A stretch of 64,000 bases of DNA from BOKV01 sp041987205 (GTDB taxonomy: Bacteria > Pseudomonadota > Alphaproteobacteria > Rhizobiales > Rhizobiaceae): the NCBI GenBank assembly GCA_041987205.1, contig JBHIWX010000001.1, positions 49,250 through 113,249 of the forward strand, written 5' to 3'. Shown in pieces: positions 1 to 8,457 of this stretch. Under the pieces are notes generated by a model. The model did no database searches. It worked only from the letters and a program-made list of their open reading frames with translations, and had not been told where the DNA came from. Each line of letters begins with the position of its first letter. Position 1 is the stretch's first letter. A program made the translations under genes and the position numbers.

Positions 1-19
1 ATCAGACAGGAGGACGACG

Positions 20-1438
20 ATGTATGCGGACAACATGAAGCTGGACGCTGCCTCTCTGGCCGAAATGGATCAGCGCCATGCACTGCATCCCTGGGCCGAC
101 CTTGGTAGCGCACGCGGCACTGCGCCGATGGTCGTGGCCGAGGCGGAGGGCATTCATATCCGCGACGCCGAGGGCCATCGCTTCATCGACGGGATAGGCG
201 GCATGTGGTGTGTGCAGGCGGGGTACGGTCGAAGGGACATCGCCCAGGTCATGGCCGATCAGGCCATTCAGATGTGCTACTATACGCCCTTCGGCACGAT
301 GACCAACGTGCCCGCCGCAAGGCTGGTGAAGGAACTGGCCGAACGCAGCCCTGGCGACCTCAACACGGTCAGCTTTTCGACCAGCGGTTCGGAGGCCGTG
401 GACAGCGCCATCCGTTTCTCGCACTACTATTTCAACTGCCTCGGCAAGCCGACGAAGAAACGCATTCTCGTCAGGATGGATTCCTATCACGGCTCGACCT
501 ATCTCACCGCCTCGCTGAATGGCAAGCGACGCGACTGGAGCCAGTTCGACTACGAGCGCGACCTCGTCCACTTCCTGCCCTCCGTCAATCATTTCCGCCA
601 TGGCAAGGGCGAGAGCATCGACGCGTTCCGCTCGGCCCGGATCGAGGACCTGAAGAACGCCATTGCAGAAATTGGGGCAGAAAACATCGCCTGCTTTGTG
701 GCAGAGCCCGTTCAGGCATCCGGCGGCGTGGTCGTATCGCCGGACGGCTATCTGCAGGAGTGCCTGAGGATCTGCCGCGAGAACGATATCCTCTATATTT
801 CCGACGAGGTGGTGACCGCCTTCGGCAGGCTTGGCCACATGTTCGCCTCGGAAGCGGTTTTCGGCATCACGCCCGATATCATCACCTGCGCCAAGGGCTT
901 GACCTCGGGCTACATTCCAATGGGCGCAACCTTGTACTCCGACCGCCTGATCGATGCGATCAGCGGCGCCAATGCAATCGAGGGAGCCTATTTCACCAAC
1001 GGTTACACCTATTCGGGCCACCCGGTTGCCTCCGCCGTCGCGCTGAAGAACATCGAGATTCTCGAAGACGAAGGCATCATCGAACAGGTGCGCGAGACCG
1101 GCCCCTATTTCCAGAAGGAACTTGGCAAACTCATGGACCTGCCGATTGTCGGCGATGTACGCGGACGCGGCCTGATGGCATGTGTCGAGTGCATGGTCGG
1201 CAAGGACCCGGGCAAGGTGGCCAAGAGGGATTTCGACGTGGCGACGCGCGTCGACATTCACGCGCAGGAACGCGGGTTGATCCTGCGGCCGTTTGAAAAC
1301 CTCTGCATCCTGTCTCCGCCGCTGATCGCGACCCGCCAGGACATAGATGAGATCGTCTCGATCATGCGCGAAAGCCTGATCGCCACCCAAAACGACCTCA
1401 TCGAAGCACAGTTATGGGCTCCGCACGAAGCGGCCTGA
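20..1438 (+). CDS. class III (omega) aminotransferase, PLP-dependent
   Basis: A 472-residue protein of the class III aminotransferase family (fold type I PLP enzymes), the normal length for omega-amino acid:pyruvate or diamine transaminases. The family signature surrounds the likely PLP lysine, K292, in DIITCAKGLTSGYIP. The SDEVVTAFGRLG segment just before it carries the aspartate that contacts the PLP ring nitrogen, and TSGSEAVDSA (about 121-130) is the phosphate-binding turn. The start is the ATG preceded by AGGAGGACGACG; an in-frame ATG five codons later is possible. A LuxR-type regulator follows 64 bp downstream on the same strand, suggesting a small regulated unit. The amino donor cannot be read from the sequence. 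Confidence 0.9.
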   Translation: MYADNMKLDAASLAEMDQRHALHPWADLGSARGTAPMVVAEAEGIHIRDAEGHRFIDGIGGMWCVQAGYGRRDIAQVMADQAIQMCYYTPFGTMTNVPAARLVKELAERSPGDLNTVSFSTSGSEAVDSAIRFSHYYFNCLGKPTKKRILVRMDSYHGSTYLTASLNGKRRDWSQFDYERDLVHFLPSVNHFRHGKGESIDAFRSARIEDLKNAIAEIGAENIACFVAEPVQASGGVVVSPDGYLQECLRICRENDILYISDEVVTAFGRLGHMFASEAVFGITPDIITCAKGLTSGYIPMGATLYSDRLIDAISGANAIEGAYFTNGYTYSGHPVASAVALKNIEILEDEGIIEQVRETGPYFQKELGKLMDLPIVGDVRGRGLMACVECMVGKDPGKVAKRDFDVATRVDIHAQERGLILRPFENLCILSPPLIATRQDIDEIVSIMRESLIATQNDLIEAQLWAPHEAA

Positions 1439-1502
1439 ACCCGTCCGTCCGGACCCGACCCCGAACCTCGACCTGCTACTGCATGCGCATCGTCCATACA
1501 TT

Positions 1503-2201
1503 TTGGACAAGTTCCTGCACAACCTTTCGCAGTGCGTCGAGTTCGACCAATGGTATGCTGTGAAGTTCGAGCACGGGTCCCCACCGGCAAGGCTCGGCTA
1601 TTCGGGAAACGGCGATCAGGAAGACGACTATGGCGAGGGCATCTATGTCCTCGACCCGTTCTATCAAGTTTATCAGAAACGGGAATGGCCCAGCGTCCAC
1701 AGGCTGCGCGACATCACACAGCCAAGCATCGCCAAGTCGAGCTACTACAAGAGCTATCTTGAGAAATGGGAAACAGCCGACGAGATCGGCTACATCGTAC
1801 CAGTTGACGATTCCTCATGCTTCCATTTCTCGATCGCTCGGTCACGGAAACTGCCCTATTTCCGGGAGCATGAAATTCGATTCCTGAGCACGCTCGTTGA
1901 AACGGTCGGCGCGATCTTCAAATTGCATCGACCGGCCGACGACGCCTCGGCCGGCGCCATACAGTTCCAGAAGAGGATAGGCGACGCGATCGCCGTTTTC
2001 GGGCAGGGGCTCCTCACGGAGCGAGAGAGCGAAATCACGCTCCTGATGCTGAAAGGCTACACGGCCGCCACGCTGGCTCCCCTGATCGGCGTGACCCACG
2101 GAACTGCAAAAAACCACATCAAGAGCATCTATCGAAAGCTCGGCGTGCGTTCGCATGTCGATCTGCTCGTCATGTTCATCGACGAACTGTACGAGACATG
2201 A
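1503..2201 (+). CDS. LuxR-family transcriptional regulator
   Basis: About 232 residues. The C-terminus is a GerE/LuxR helix-turn-helix (about 168-225): it begins LLTERESEITLLMLKGYT and continues with the recognition-helix region GTAKNHIKSIYRKLGV. The N-terminal 150 residues resemble a GAF or autoinducer-type sensor but have no diagnostic ligand motif I can name. The start is uncertain: the given TTG has no clear ribosome-binding site, and the frame stays open upstream through CTG codons into the end of the aminotransferase gene. No luxI-type synthase is visible in the window. By position it probably regulates the aminotransferase. Confidence 0.8.
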   Translation: MDKFLHNLSQCVEFDQWYAVKFEHGSPPARLGYSGNGDQEDDYGEGIYVLDPFYQVYQKREWPSVHRLRDITQPSIAKSSYYKSYLEKWETADEIGYIVPVDDSSCFHFSIARSRKLPYFREHEIRFLSTLVETVGAIFKLHRPADDASAGAIQFQKRIGDAIAVFGQGLLTERESEITLLMLKGYTAATLAPLIGVTHGTAKNHIKSIYRKLGVRSHVDLLVMFIDELYET

Positions 2202-2259
2202 TTGTGACCGGTGACGTGCTGCCGCCAATTCGGCCCGTGTTGGGTTGTAATTTCCCAGA

Positions 2260-2525
2260 TTAACATGACTGAGCGTCCACCTGCGCCAGAGTATCGGCCG
2301 TTGCGATCGCGATGACGAGGGAATTGTCAGAGACCTTTGTGTAGATCTCGGTCTTGGCGATACGCGCATGCCCAGGAAGGCGCTGAACGAACTGATATCA
2401 ACCCCCTCCTCGATAAGCAGGGTCGCTGCGGAATGGCGAAACCTGTGAGGGCGGCAACACGGTCGCCGAGCAGAATGAGCAAGCGGCAGATTCTTCGCAG
2501 CAATATCGAGACGCGAAATCAACTT
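2260..2525 (-). pseudogene. tyrosine recombinase (phage integrase) C-terminal remnant, frameshifted
   Basis: The minus strand encodes HRFRHSAATLLIEEGVDIS, the HxLRH catalytic box of tyrosine recombinases. The reading then shifts frame within LG(H/M) and continues as GHARIAKTEIYTKVSDN, which contains the GHxxxxTTxxYxH-like end of the domain, and stops at TAA (2260-2262). Two frames together make one plausible C-terminal catalytic domain, and the N-terminal half is missing. It lies just outside the left repeat of the putative island, where an integrase relic is expected. Confidence 0.75.
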
Positions 2526-2529
2526 CGCT

Positions 2530-2690
2530 GATCCCGGGGACGCCGGATCATCCTGACCGGCACACTATTCGTGCCACTTCACCGTGATTGTCCCCTGCAA
2601 ACGTTTGGACACTAAACTGCCCCAACAGAAACGGGTCTCTGAAATCCGGCAAATTCCGCCTGAAATCGGCAGACTGAGTGGTGGTGTGCG
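2530..2690 (+). repeat. left imperfect direct repeat of putative island
   Basis: This stretch is similar to 41925-42170. Shared blocks in the same order include TGACCGGCA, CGTGCCAC, AAACGTTTGGACAC, TGCCCCAACAG, GGCAAATTCCGCCTGAAAT and CGGCAGACTGAGTGGTGG. The last block runs 6 bp into the 3' end (CCA side) of the tRNA gene in the right copy. The right copy has about 75 bp extra between the last two blocks. Confidence 0.75.
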
Positions 2691-2704
2691 CAGTCTCGCG
2701 AGAA

Positions 2705-2895
2705 CCTGTCTCTACCCTGTTTTCCCTGCTTTTCAGGGAATTAACAGGGAAAATACGTTAGTTGCTGCTAAATCTGGCGGTTTTGATGTCAGATAGCGAC
2801 GTTATTTCAGTGAGTTGGGAGTGAATTCCCTGCTCGGTCGGAACAGGGAATTATTTCGGCCGAACAGGGAAAGAACTCGCCACATCAGGGAATCC
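2705..2895. repeat. CAGGGAA-rich repeat block
   Basis: About eight copies of CAGGGAA or its complement TTCCCTG occur within 190 bp, some as hairpins such as TTTCCCTGCTTTTCAGGGAA and several as AACAGGGAA(A/T). Translated, it gives repeated NRE(L/F)-like residues. I recall similar blocks as common non-coding repeats in rhizobial genomes; that comparison is from memory. Confidence 0.6.
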
Positions 2896-3155
2896 GCCGG
2901 CGCCATTGAGTGCGGCTGTTCCAGGTGGTTCTCGATCACGTTCTGGTCGAACCCTTCGCCTGACTGCCGCATGGCCGGCCATCGCCCTTTCCTCGCTATC
3001 CCCAGCCGATCACCAATTAATGAGAGATATTGACCCGCCAGCCTTTGAAACGAAAGAACAAAGCAAGTACACTGGGGGTGCGATTCCATTCGGGGTCGCG
3101 TCAAGGAAAACAAGAACCGGGGGAGGAGGAACGGAAACAACCAAGGAGCGCTGCC

Positions 3156-4505
3156 ATGTCAGCCGAACTGCAGATCGAGTACATTGCCATTGCCGGGTTG
3201 AAGCCCTGGCCGAAAAATGCGCGCACGCATTCGAGGAAACAGGTCAGGCAGATCGCCGACAGCATCAGCACGTTCGGCTTCACCAATCCCGTTCTCATTG
3301 ATGATGATTTTATGATCATCGCCGGCCATGGCCGGGTCGAGGCTGCGAAGCTGCTTGGCATGGACAAAGTGCCGTGCGTGCGACTGTCATCGATGACGAC
3401 GGCGCAGAAGCGGGCTTATGTGCTCGCCGACAACAAGCTGGCTTTGAATGCCGGCTGGGACGAGGAGGTCCTGGCGGGCGAACTGCAGGCCCTGCTCGAC
3501 ATTGAGCTCGACTTCGATGTCGAGATCACCGGCTTCAGTGTCGCCGAGATCGATGGCCTGATCGAAGGTGTGGGGCCAGAGGAGGATGGCGATCCTGCCG
3601 ACGATGCGCTGCCGCAGGACGGACAGGTGTCTGCGCGCTGTCGCCCCGGAGATCTCTGGCAGCTTGGCGGCCACCGTCTGGTCTGTGGCGATGCGCTGGA
3701 TGCAGAAACCGTTTCCCTGCTGATGGATGGCGAGAAGGCCCGCATGGTCTTCACCGATCCGCCCTACAATGTCCCGATCGACGGCCATGTCGGCGGATCG
3801 GGCAAGACCAGGCATCGCGAGTTCGCGTTTGCATCGGGAGAGATGACCTCAACCGAATTCGCCTCCTTCCTCAAGGCGAGCTTCGTCAACCTTGCCGATA
3901 ACTCTTCGGACGGTTCCATCCACTTCATCTGCATGGACTGGCGACACATGGGCGAGATGCTTGATGCCGGACACTCGGTCTATAACGAACTGAAGAACCT
4001 GATCGTCTGGGTCAAGGACAATGGCGGCATGGGTACCTTCTATCGCTCGCGCCATGAGCTGGTCTTCGCCTTCAAGAAGGGAACGGCACCCCACATCAAT
4101 TCCTTCGAGCTCGGTCAGCATGGCCGTTACCGTACCAATGTATGGCAGTACCGGGGTGTGAACACGCTGAAGAGCGGAAGGATGGACGAGCTCGCGCTGC
4201 ATCCGACCGTCAAGCCGGTGCAGATGATTGCCGATGCCATCAAGGACTGTTCCGGCCGGGGCGACATCGTGCTCGACCTGTTCGGTGGTTCCGGCTCGAC
4301 GCTGATCGCCGCTCACAAGACCGGCCGGCGCGCCTTTCTCTGCGAGTACGATCCGCTCTACTCTGACCGCATCATTGCGAGATGGGAAACCTTCGCGAAG
4401 GACGAGGCGGTGCAGCTTGCCTGCGGCATCGCGAACCGGCCTGAGGCAACGCCAAAGCAGGCAGTGTCCGACGCCCCTGTACCGGGCAGGGAGATAGCGG
4501 CATGA
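3156..4505 (+). CDS. ParB-domain site-specific DNA methyltransferase
   Basis: 449 residues. The N-terminal part (about 8-130) is a ParB/Srx-like nuclease fold with GHGR at 57-60. The C-terminal part is an amino-methyltransferase of the N4-cytosine/N6-adenine class: DPPYNV at 201-206 is the catalytic motif IV, and LDLFGGSGSTL near the C-terminus is the S-adenosylmethionine-binding motif I. This motif order is the beta-class arrangement. The start is the ATG preceded by AAGGAGCG; the frame is open further upstream without a ribosome-binding site. The stop overlaps the next start (ATGA). No restriction endonuclease is adjacent, so it looks like an orphan element-borne methylase. Confidence 0.9.
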   Translation: MSAELQIEYIAIAGLKPWPKNARTHSRKQVRQIADSISTFGFTNPVLIDDDFMIIAGHGRVEAAKLLGMDKVPCVRLSSMTTAQKRAYVLADNKLALNAGWDEEVLAGELQALLDIELDFDVEITGFSVAEIDGLIEGVGPEEDGDPADDALPQDGQVSARCRPGDLWQLGGHRLVCGDALDAETVSLLMDGEKARMVFTDPPYNVPIDGHVGGSGKTRHREFAFASGEMTSTEFASFLKASFVNLADNSSDGSIHFICMDWRHMGEMLDAGHSVYNELKNLIVWVKDNGGMGTFYRSRHELVFAFKKGTAPHINSFELGQHGRYRTNVWQYRGVNTLKSGRMDELALHPTVKPVQMIADAIKDCSGRGDIVLDLFGGSGSTLIAAHKTGRRAFLCEYDPLYSDRIIARWETFAKDEAVQLACGIANRPEATPKQAVSDAPVPGREIAA

Positions 4506-4984
4506 ACGATCGCGACGACAAAACAAGGTCGAAGGTGGTCGTGCCGTCGCGCTACTACCAGGTCGGTTATGGCAAGCCGCCTGTGCACAGCCGCTTCGCC
4601 AAAGGCAAATCCGGCAATCCCAGCGGACGCCCGAAGGGTTCGGGCAGTCTGGCGAGTCGGCTCCAGAAGATGTTGGGAGAGGAGATTGCCGTGCAGCAGG
4701 CGGGCAACTCCCGGCGCATGAAGAAGGGCGATGCCGTACTTGCAGCACTCATCGCGCGTGCTGCCCGTGGTGATACCGCCGCAGCCAGGCTGATCCTCAA
4801 TACCAGTCGCGATTACGAAGAGACCATGCTTCCCTCCAGGCCGGCCGGCCAACTCGAGCCGATCGATGTCTATAAGCTGAGCGACGAGGAATTGATAAGG
4901 TACATGCAGAAGCTCAATCGTGAAATCGCAAAAGTTGACCCCGAACTTGCCGCACGACTCAGGGAAGAGGCGGACGATGATTGA
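4502..4984 (+). CDS. DUF5681 protein (first copy)
   Basis: 160 residues. The N-terminal half carries the DUF5681 signature: VGYGKPPVHSRFAKGKSGNP followed by SGRPKGSGS (about 21-50), a basic glycine/proline-rich segment. The remainder is helical and charged with no catalytic motif visible. It starts inside the stop codon of the methyltransferase, so the two are translationally coupled, and it overlaps the next gene by 8 bp. DUF5681 proteins are known from phages and mobile elements and have no established function; a nucleic-acid-binding role is only a guess from the basic N-terminus. Confidence 0.85.
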   Translation: MNDRDDKTRSKVVVPSRYYQVGYGKPPVHSRFAKGKSGNPSGRPKGSGSLASRLQKMLGEEIAVQQAGNSRRMKKGDAVLAALIARAARGDTAAARLILNTSRDYEETMLPSRPAGQLEPIDVYKLSDEELIRYMQKLNREIAKVDPELAARLREEADDD

Positions 4985-5369
4985 CCAGAACGAGAAACCG
5001 GAACCTCACTCACGCCAACCGGACTACGAGGTCGGCTATCGAAAGCCTCCGAAGTCGACGCGATTCCGCAAGGGCAAATCGGGAAACCCAAAAGGTCGCC
5101 CCAAGGGTTCGCGTTCGATCAACGCGCTCCTCGAAAGGGCACTTGATGCCCCTGTCACCATCACCGAGGCCGGGCGTACGATCACCATCGAGCAGCGTGC
5201 CGCACTCTTCAAGGCACTGGTCGCCCGCGCCATCAAGGGTGACACCCGCTCAGTAGCTCTGGTCATCAAGCTGATGGAACAGTCGGGGCTGCACCAGGAA
5301 CCGCATCAGCCCATTACGAGGATCGAACGCATCATCATAGAGCCGGCGCACCGAGAAAAGCGAGAATAG
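4977..5369 (+). CDS. DUF5681 protein (second copy)
   Basis: 130 residues, a paralogue of the preceding gene. It carries VGYRKPPKSTRFRKGKSGNP followed by KGRPKGSRS (about 19-48), then an amphipathic helical region. The start chosen is the ATG that overlaps the previous gene's end, which leaves both proteins with a short leader before the conserved motif; an upstream in-frame ATG at 4920 would lie deep inside the first copy. Last gene of a three-gene operon with the methyltransferase. An IS3-family insertion begins 81 bp after its stop. Confidence 0.83.
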   Translation: MIDQNEKPEPHSRQPDYEVGYRKPPKSTRFRKGKSGNPKGRPKGSRSINALLERALDAPVTITEAGRTITIEQRAALFKALVARAIKGDTRSVALVIKLMEQSGLHQEPHQPITRIERIIIEPAHREKRE

Positions 5370-5403
5370 GTAGTCGTGCAGCATATTAGGCTTGCGGACC
5401 TTG

Positions 5404-5429
5404 CCTACTATTATACAAAATTTAGTAGG
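5404..5429. other. stem-loop after the methyltransferase-DUF5681 operon
   Basis: CCTACTA and TAGTAGG form a 7-bp stem around an AT-rich loop, 35 bp after the second DUF5681 stop. There is no run of T, so it is a weak terminator candidate. Confidence 0.35.
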
Positions 5430-5478
5430 TTGCCCTCCCTCCGGAAACATCGTGACCTGCTCCCCTAATTGTCCGCGT

Positions 5479-6299
5479 TTATAAGTTAGCTCTGTTCACG
5501 TTGTGGTCCCTTTCGGACCGGGTTGCAAATTCGTTCGGGGTGAGCCCGTCGAGGCTCGTATGCGGTCGGTGCAGATTGTAGTCGATCCTCCAATCCTCGA
5601 TGATCTCGCGGGCATGTCGGTAGCTGCGGAACAGATGCTCGTTGAGGCACTCGTCCCTGAGCCGCCCATTGAAGCTCTCGACAAAACCGTTTTGCATCCA
5701 TTGCCCGGCGCGATGTAATGCCATTCGACGCCACGATCCTGTTGCCATTTCAGCATCGTATTGGCGGTGAGCTCGTTGCCGTTGTCGCTGACCACCATCA
5801 GTAGGTAGCCACGACGCTCAGCGATGACATCCAGTTCACCGGCCACGCGCTCACCCGAGATCGAGTTGTCGACGATTGTCGCCAGGCATTCCCGGCTGAA
5901 GTCATCGATAACGCATAGAATGCGGAAGCGGCGTCCGTCGACCAGCGTGTCGGAGACGAAGTCGAGGCTCCACCGCTGGTTGGGGTCCTGCGGGATGGTC
6001 ATCGGCGCCCGCGTCCCCAGGACCCGCTTGCGGCCACCGCGCTTGCGAACGGTGAGCCGTTCCTCCTTGTAGAGGCGATACAGCTTCTTCCAATTAACCT
6101 CGACGCCCTCGCGCTTCAGCAGGATGTGAAGCCGCCGTTAGCCGAAGCGCCGGCGTTGTGACGCCAACTCCTTCAACCGCCCACGCAGATCGGCATCGTC
6201 CGGCCTGGTAGAGCGGTAGCGATAAACACACGGATCGATGCCCACGAGACCGCAGGCGCGCCGTTGCGAGTAGCCTTGTTGTTCAATAGCCCAGTTCAC
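5479..6299 (-). pseudogene. IS3-family transposase OrfB (rve integrase), nonsense and frameshift
   Basis: Assembled from several frames. The likely start is a GTG near 6299 (encoding NWAIEQQGYSQRRACG). A TAA replaces the expected Tyr codon in the FGYRRLH motif near 6138-6140. The central part (5496-6002) has the DDE-type core with WSLDFVSDTL and VVSDNGNE. Near 5700 a small deletion shifts the frame so that MQNGFVESFNGRLRDECLNE with the catalytic glutamate is read in another frame. Not functional as it stands. Confidence 0.82.
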
Positions 6300-6322
6300 G
6301 GCATTCCTCCTTGAACCGGGCG

Positions 6323-6589
6323 TCAGAAGTTTTTTCCGAGCATCTCGCGGAGCGTCGACACATCCATCATCTGCTCCGCCAGAAGCTTCTTCAGCTTCGC
6401 GTTCTCTTCCTCAAGCGCCTTCAGCCGCTTGGCCTCCGATACTTCCATGCCGCCATACTTCGAACGCCACTTGTAGAAAGTCGCATCGCTGACGCCGTAT
6501 TTGCGGCACAGATCGGCGGCCGACATACCCGCCTGATGCTCCTTCAAAATGCCGATGATCTGCTCAGCGGAAAACCTGGATCGTTTCAT
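6323..6589 (-). CDS. IS3-family transposase OrfA
   Basis: 88 residues, the usual OrfA length. It begins MKRSRFSAEQIIGILKEH and contains a helix-turn-helix (AADLCRKYGVSDATFYKWRS) followed by a leucine-zipper-like heptad region (LKALEEENAKLKKLLAEQ). OrfA binds the element ends. In intact IS3 elements a programmed -1 frameshift joins it to OrfB; here the downstream orfB is broken, so only the DNA-binding part can be made. Confidence 0.88.
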   Translation of the reverse strand: MKRSRFSAEQIIGILKEHQAGMSAADLCRKYGVSDATFYKWRSKYGGMEVSEAKRLKALEEENAKLKKLLAEQMMDVSTLREMLGKNF

Positions 6590-6847
6590 TGCCTGTCTCC
6601 TTCGTTGGGGAACAGGCTAACCAAAAAACGAGGATCATTCAGGGGAGCAGGTCACACATTCCAAATAGTGTCAGTGCGGCCAGACGCGGTTCGACATTTC
6701 TCAATTCTCGCGCGCCATTGCGCACGGAATCGGCCGCAACCGCCTAGCCGACATACTCGGCCTGGTGGCCGGTCGCGTCGATCCCGCGACGCATTTCGGT
6801 TGCATGCGCCTCGACGCCCTGTTACATCTCCTACTGTCAGAATTGAT

Positions 6848-6862
6848 TTCTGTTATACAGAA
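6848..6862. promoter_or_regulatory. putative IclR operator, site 1
   Basis: TTCTGTTATACAGAA, an inverted repeat TTCTG-N5-CAGAA, lies 63 bp before the ATG of the SnoaL-like gene. The same 15-mer, read in reverse, recurs at 22620. A CAGAATT half-site lies just upstream (from 6838). Confidence 0.7.
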
Positions 6863-6925
6863 TATTCGGAATCTTGGGTGAACCGCGCGCAACCCTGCGC
6901 CGCCCGTCCAATCGAGGAGAAGCCG

Positions 6926-7369
6926 ATGCCAGCCGGCCAACGCGTCATCGACCCAGCCATCCGTTGCGAGATTGAAGCCCTGATCGTCGAGCATTCCTGG
7001 ATGCTCGACAATCATGAGTCCGACCGGCTCGGCGATCTCTATGTCGAATGCGGCAAACTGACCGGAATTGGAGGCGATCGCATCGGCAGGGCCGCCATTT
7101 CCGAATACGGACGCGGCCGCGCCGGAATGACTTCCCGCTTCGCCCGCCACATCAACAGCAACATCCGCCTGGTCAACGATGGTCCGGACCGGGTTCGGAG
7201 CCTTTCTTCCATCCTGCTACTGCGCCATGACGGAGAGGGGCTCGGCCCTGCGGATCCAATTGCCCTTGCCGATGCCGAGGATATCTTCGTTCTCGACACG
7301 GATGGGCGGTGGCGTTTTGAGCACCGCCATCTGGTGCTCCGCTTCGAGTCCGAAGCGCACCTCAGCTGA
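6926..7369 (+). CDS. SnoaL/NTF2-like protein
   Basis: 147 residues of the nuclear-transport-factor-2-like fold (SnoaL-like group), also the fold of dioxygenase beta subunits and several small isomerases or dehydratases. The N-terminal helix region IEALIVEHSWMLDNHESDRL and the strand-rich C-terminus FVLDTDGRWRFEHRHLVLRF are typical. The start is the ATG after GAGGAGAAGCCG. It is the first gene of the plus-strand unit with the decarboxylase, dehydrogenase and reductase, behind an IclR-type operator. The fold is fairly sure but the reaction is not; a role in the aromatic pathway is inferred from context. Confidence 0.75.
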   Translation: MPAGQRVIDPAIRCEIEALIVEHSWMLDNHESDRLGDLYVECGKLTGIGGDRIGRAAISEYGRGRAGMTSRFARHINSNIRLVNDGPDRVRSLSSILLLRHDGEGLGPADPIALADAEDIFVLDTDGRWRFEHRHLVLRFESEAHLS

Positions 7370-7448
7370 CAACCGCGAAGCGCACATGCGATGAGTTGCT
7401 CAATGCGTTTCGGACGACGAACGGGATAGGGAACAAGGACGGACTTAG

Positions 7449-8453
7449 ATGGCGCGTCTCGAACTCAGCTATGCCGGACACCGCTCCGACCGCGTCGATG
7501 ATCTGTACTTCGGCGTCGTCAAGCCGGCGGCGATCGATCTGCACTTCGTGTCGCTACCGCCCTTTCAGGCATTCAACCGCTTCATGCGGGGAGAATTCGA
7601 TACCGGCGAAATGTCGTTTTCCGCCTATGTCATCAAAGCTGCCCAGGCCAAAGCGGAAGGCAAGGAACTGCCCTTCATCGCCATTCCGGTTTTCCCGGCG
7701 CGCACCTTCCGACACGGCGCCATTTACTTAAATACGTCCAAGGGCATAACCAAGCCGGGGCAATTGAAGGGCCGCAAGATGGCGGTGCCGGAATACGCCA
7801 TGACGGCGGCAGTCTGGGTCCGCGGTCTGCTGCAGGACGAATACGGCGTGCCTGCCTCGTCGATGGAATGGATCACCGGTGGCCTGCAAAGCCCGGGACG
7901 CAAACCCGTCATTTCCCTCGACTTCCCGGGCATCCGCATTCGCAACGAGGAAACCAGAACTCTCAACGACCTTCTTGTCGAAGGCGAGGTCGATGCGCTT
8001 ATCGCCCCCCAGAAGCCCCCGGCTCTACGTGAGGGTCGGCCGGAGGTTTCGCGACTGTTTCAGGACCTCGCCGCGGTCGAACAGTCATATTATGCCAGGA
8101 CCGGGCTCTTTCCGATCATGCACACCCTCGTCATGCGGCGCGAAATCTACGAAAGGCATCCTTGGGCGGCCGTCAGCCTCTATCAGGCATTCGACCTTGC
8201 CAAGAACAACTGTCTCGAGCGCCTGCGCAATGACGAGCCCGCACCATTGTCGATCCCCTGGAGCGTTTCCCTCCGCGAAAAAGCCGTCGATCTGATGGGT
8301 GAAGATTTCTGGCCCTACGGCGTCGAGAGAAATCTCAAGGTCATAGACGCGTTGTGCCAGTATGCAGTGGACCAGAGGCTGGCACCGATCAAGGTCGAAG
8401 CCGCCGACCTGTTCGCTCCCAGCGTCCTTAATCTCGCGGGCGATCGGCTCTGA
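7449..8453 (+). CDS. 4,5-dihydroxyphthalate decarboxylase-like protein
   Basis: 334 residues resembling the 4,5-dihydroxyphthalate decarboxylase family (Pht5/OphC type), which adopts a type-2 periplasmic-binding-protein fold but has no signal peptide. Typical segments are LPPFQAFNRFMRGEFDTGEM near the N-terminus, the HGAIYLNTSKGITKPGQLKG stretch and RTGLFPIMHTLVMRREIYE in the second half. The known reaction turns 4,5-dihydroxyphthalate into protocatechuate and CO2. The next gene, a phthalate cis-dihydrodiol dehydrogenase homologue, catalyses the preceding step of that pathway, which supports the call. Substrate identity remains inferred. Confidence 0.82.
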   Translation: MARLELSYAGHRSDRVDDLYFGVVKPAAIDLHFVSLPPFQAFNRFMRGEFDTGEMSFSAYVIKAAQAKAEGKELPFIAIPVFPARTFRHGAIYLNTSKGITKPGQLKGRKMAVPEYAMTAAVWVRGLLQDEYGVPASSMEWITGGLQSPGRKPVISLDFPGIRIRNEETRTLNDLLVEGEVDALIAPQKPPALREGRPEVSRLFQDLAAVEQSYYARTGLFPIMHTLVMRREIYERHPWAAVSLYQAFDLAKNNCLERLRNDEPAPLSIPWSVSLREKAVDLMGEDFWPYGVERNLKVIDALCQYAVDQRLAPIKVEAADLFAPSVLNLAGDRL

Positions 8454-8457
8454 AGAC

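Larger units (their letters stand above)
2202..3155. other. 954-bp stretch without an intact gene (island left end)
   Basis: It holds the integrase remnant, the left copy of the imperfect repeat also found beside the tRNA, and a block rich in CAGGGAA/TTCCCTG words. Short open frames exist here (for example 2815-3033) but have no ribosome-binding site and read as translated repeat, so I do not call them genes. Confidence 0.7.
5451..6655 (-). mobile_element. IS3-family insertion sequence (IS407-like), inactivated
   Basis: The ends are inverted: TGACCTGCTCCCCTAATTG on the left against TGACCTGCTCCCCTGAATG as the complement of the right end. Both flanks show ACAT (5447-5450 and 6656-6659), a possible 4-bp target duplication, the size usual for the IS407 group. 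Length is about 1.2 kb, with orfA and orfB on the minus strand. orfB has at least two lesions, so this copy is probably dead. Confidence 0.85.

Noticed and set aside
2..1390. Long minus-strand frame opposite the aminotransferase
   Set aside because: An antisense shadow typical of GC-rich genes; the plus-strand protein has all family motifs.
2705..2895. CRISPR array
   Set aside because: The repeated word is only 7 bp, unevenly spaced and present in both orientations; no cas genes nearby.
2815..3033. Open frame reading as repeated NRE(L/F) residues
   Set aside because: It is the translation of the CAGGGAA repeat block and has no ribosome-binding site.
3156..4505. Restriction-modification system
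   Set aside because: The methyltransferase has no adjacent endonuclease; its neighbours are DUF5681 proteins, so it is an orphan methylase.
6311..6925. Long N-terminal extension of the SnoaL-like gene through the IS end
   Set aside because: It runs antisense through transposase OrfA and the IS end; the ATG at 6926 has a good ribosome-binding site and the conserved domain starts there.
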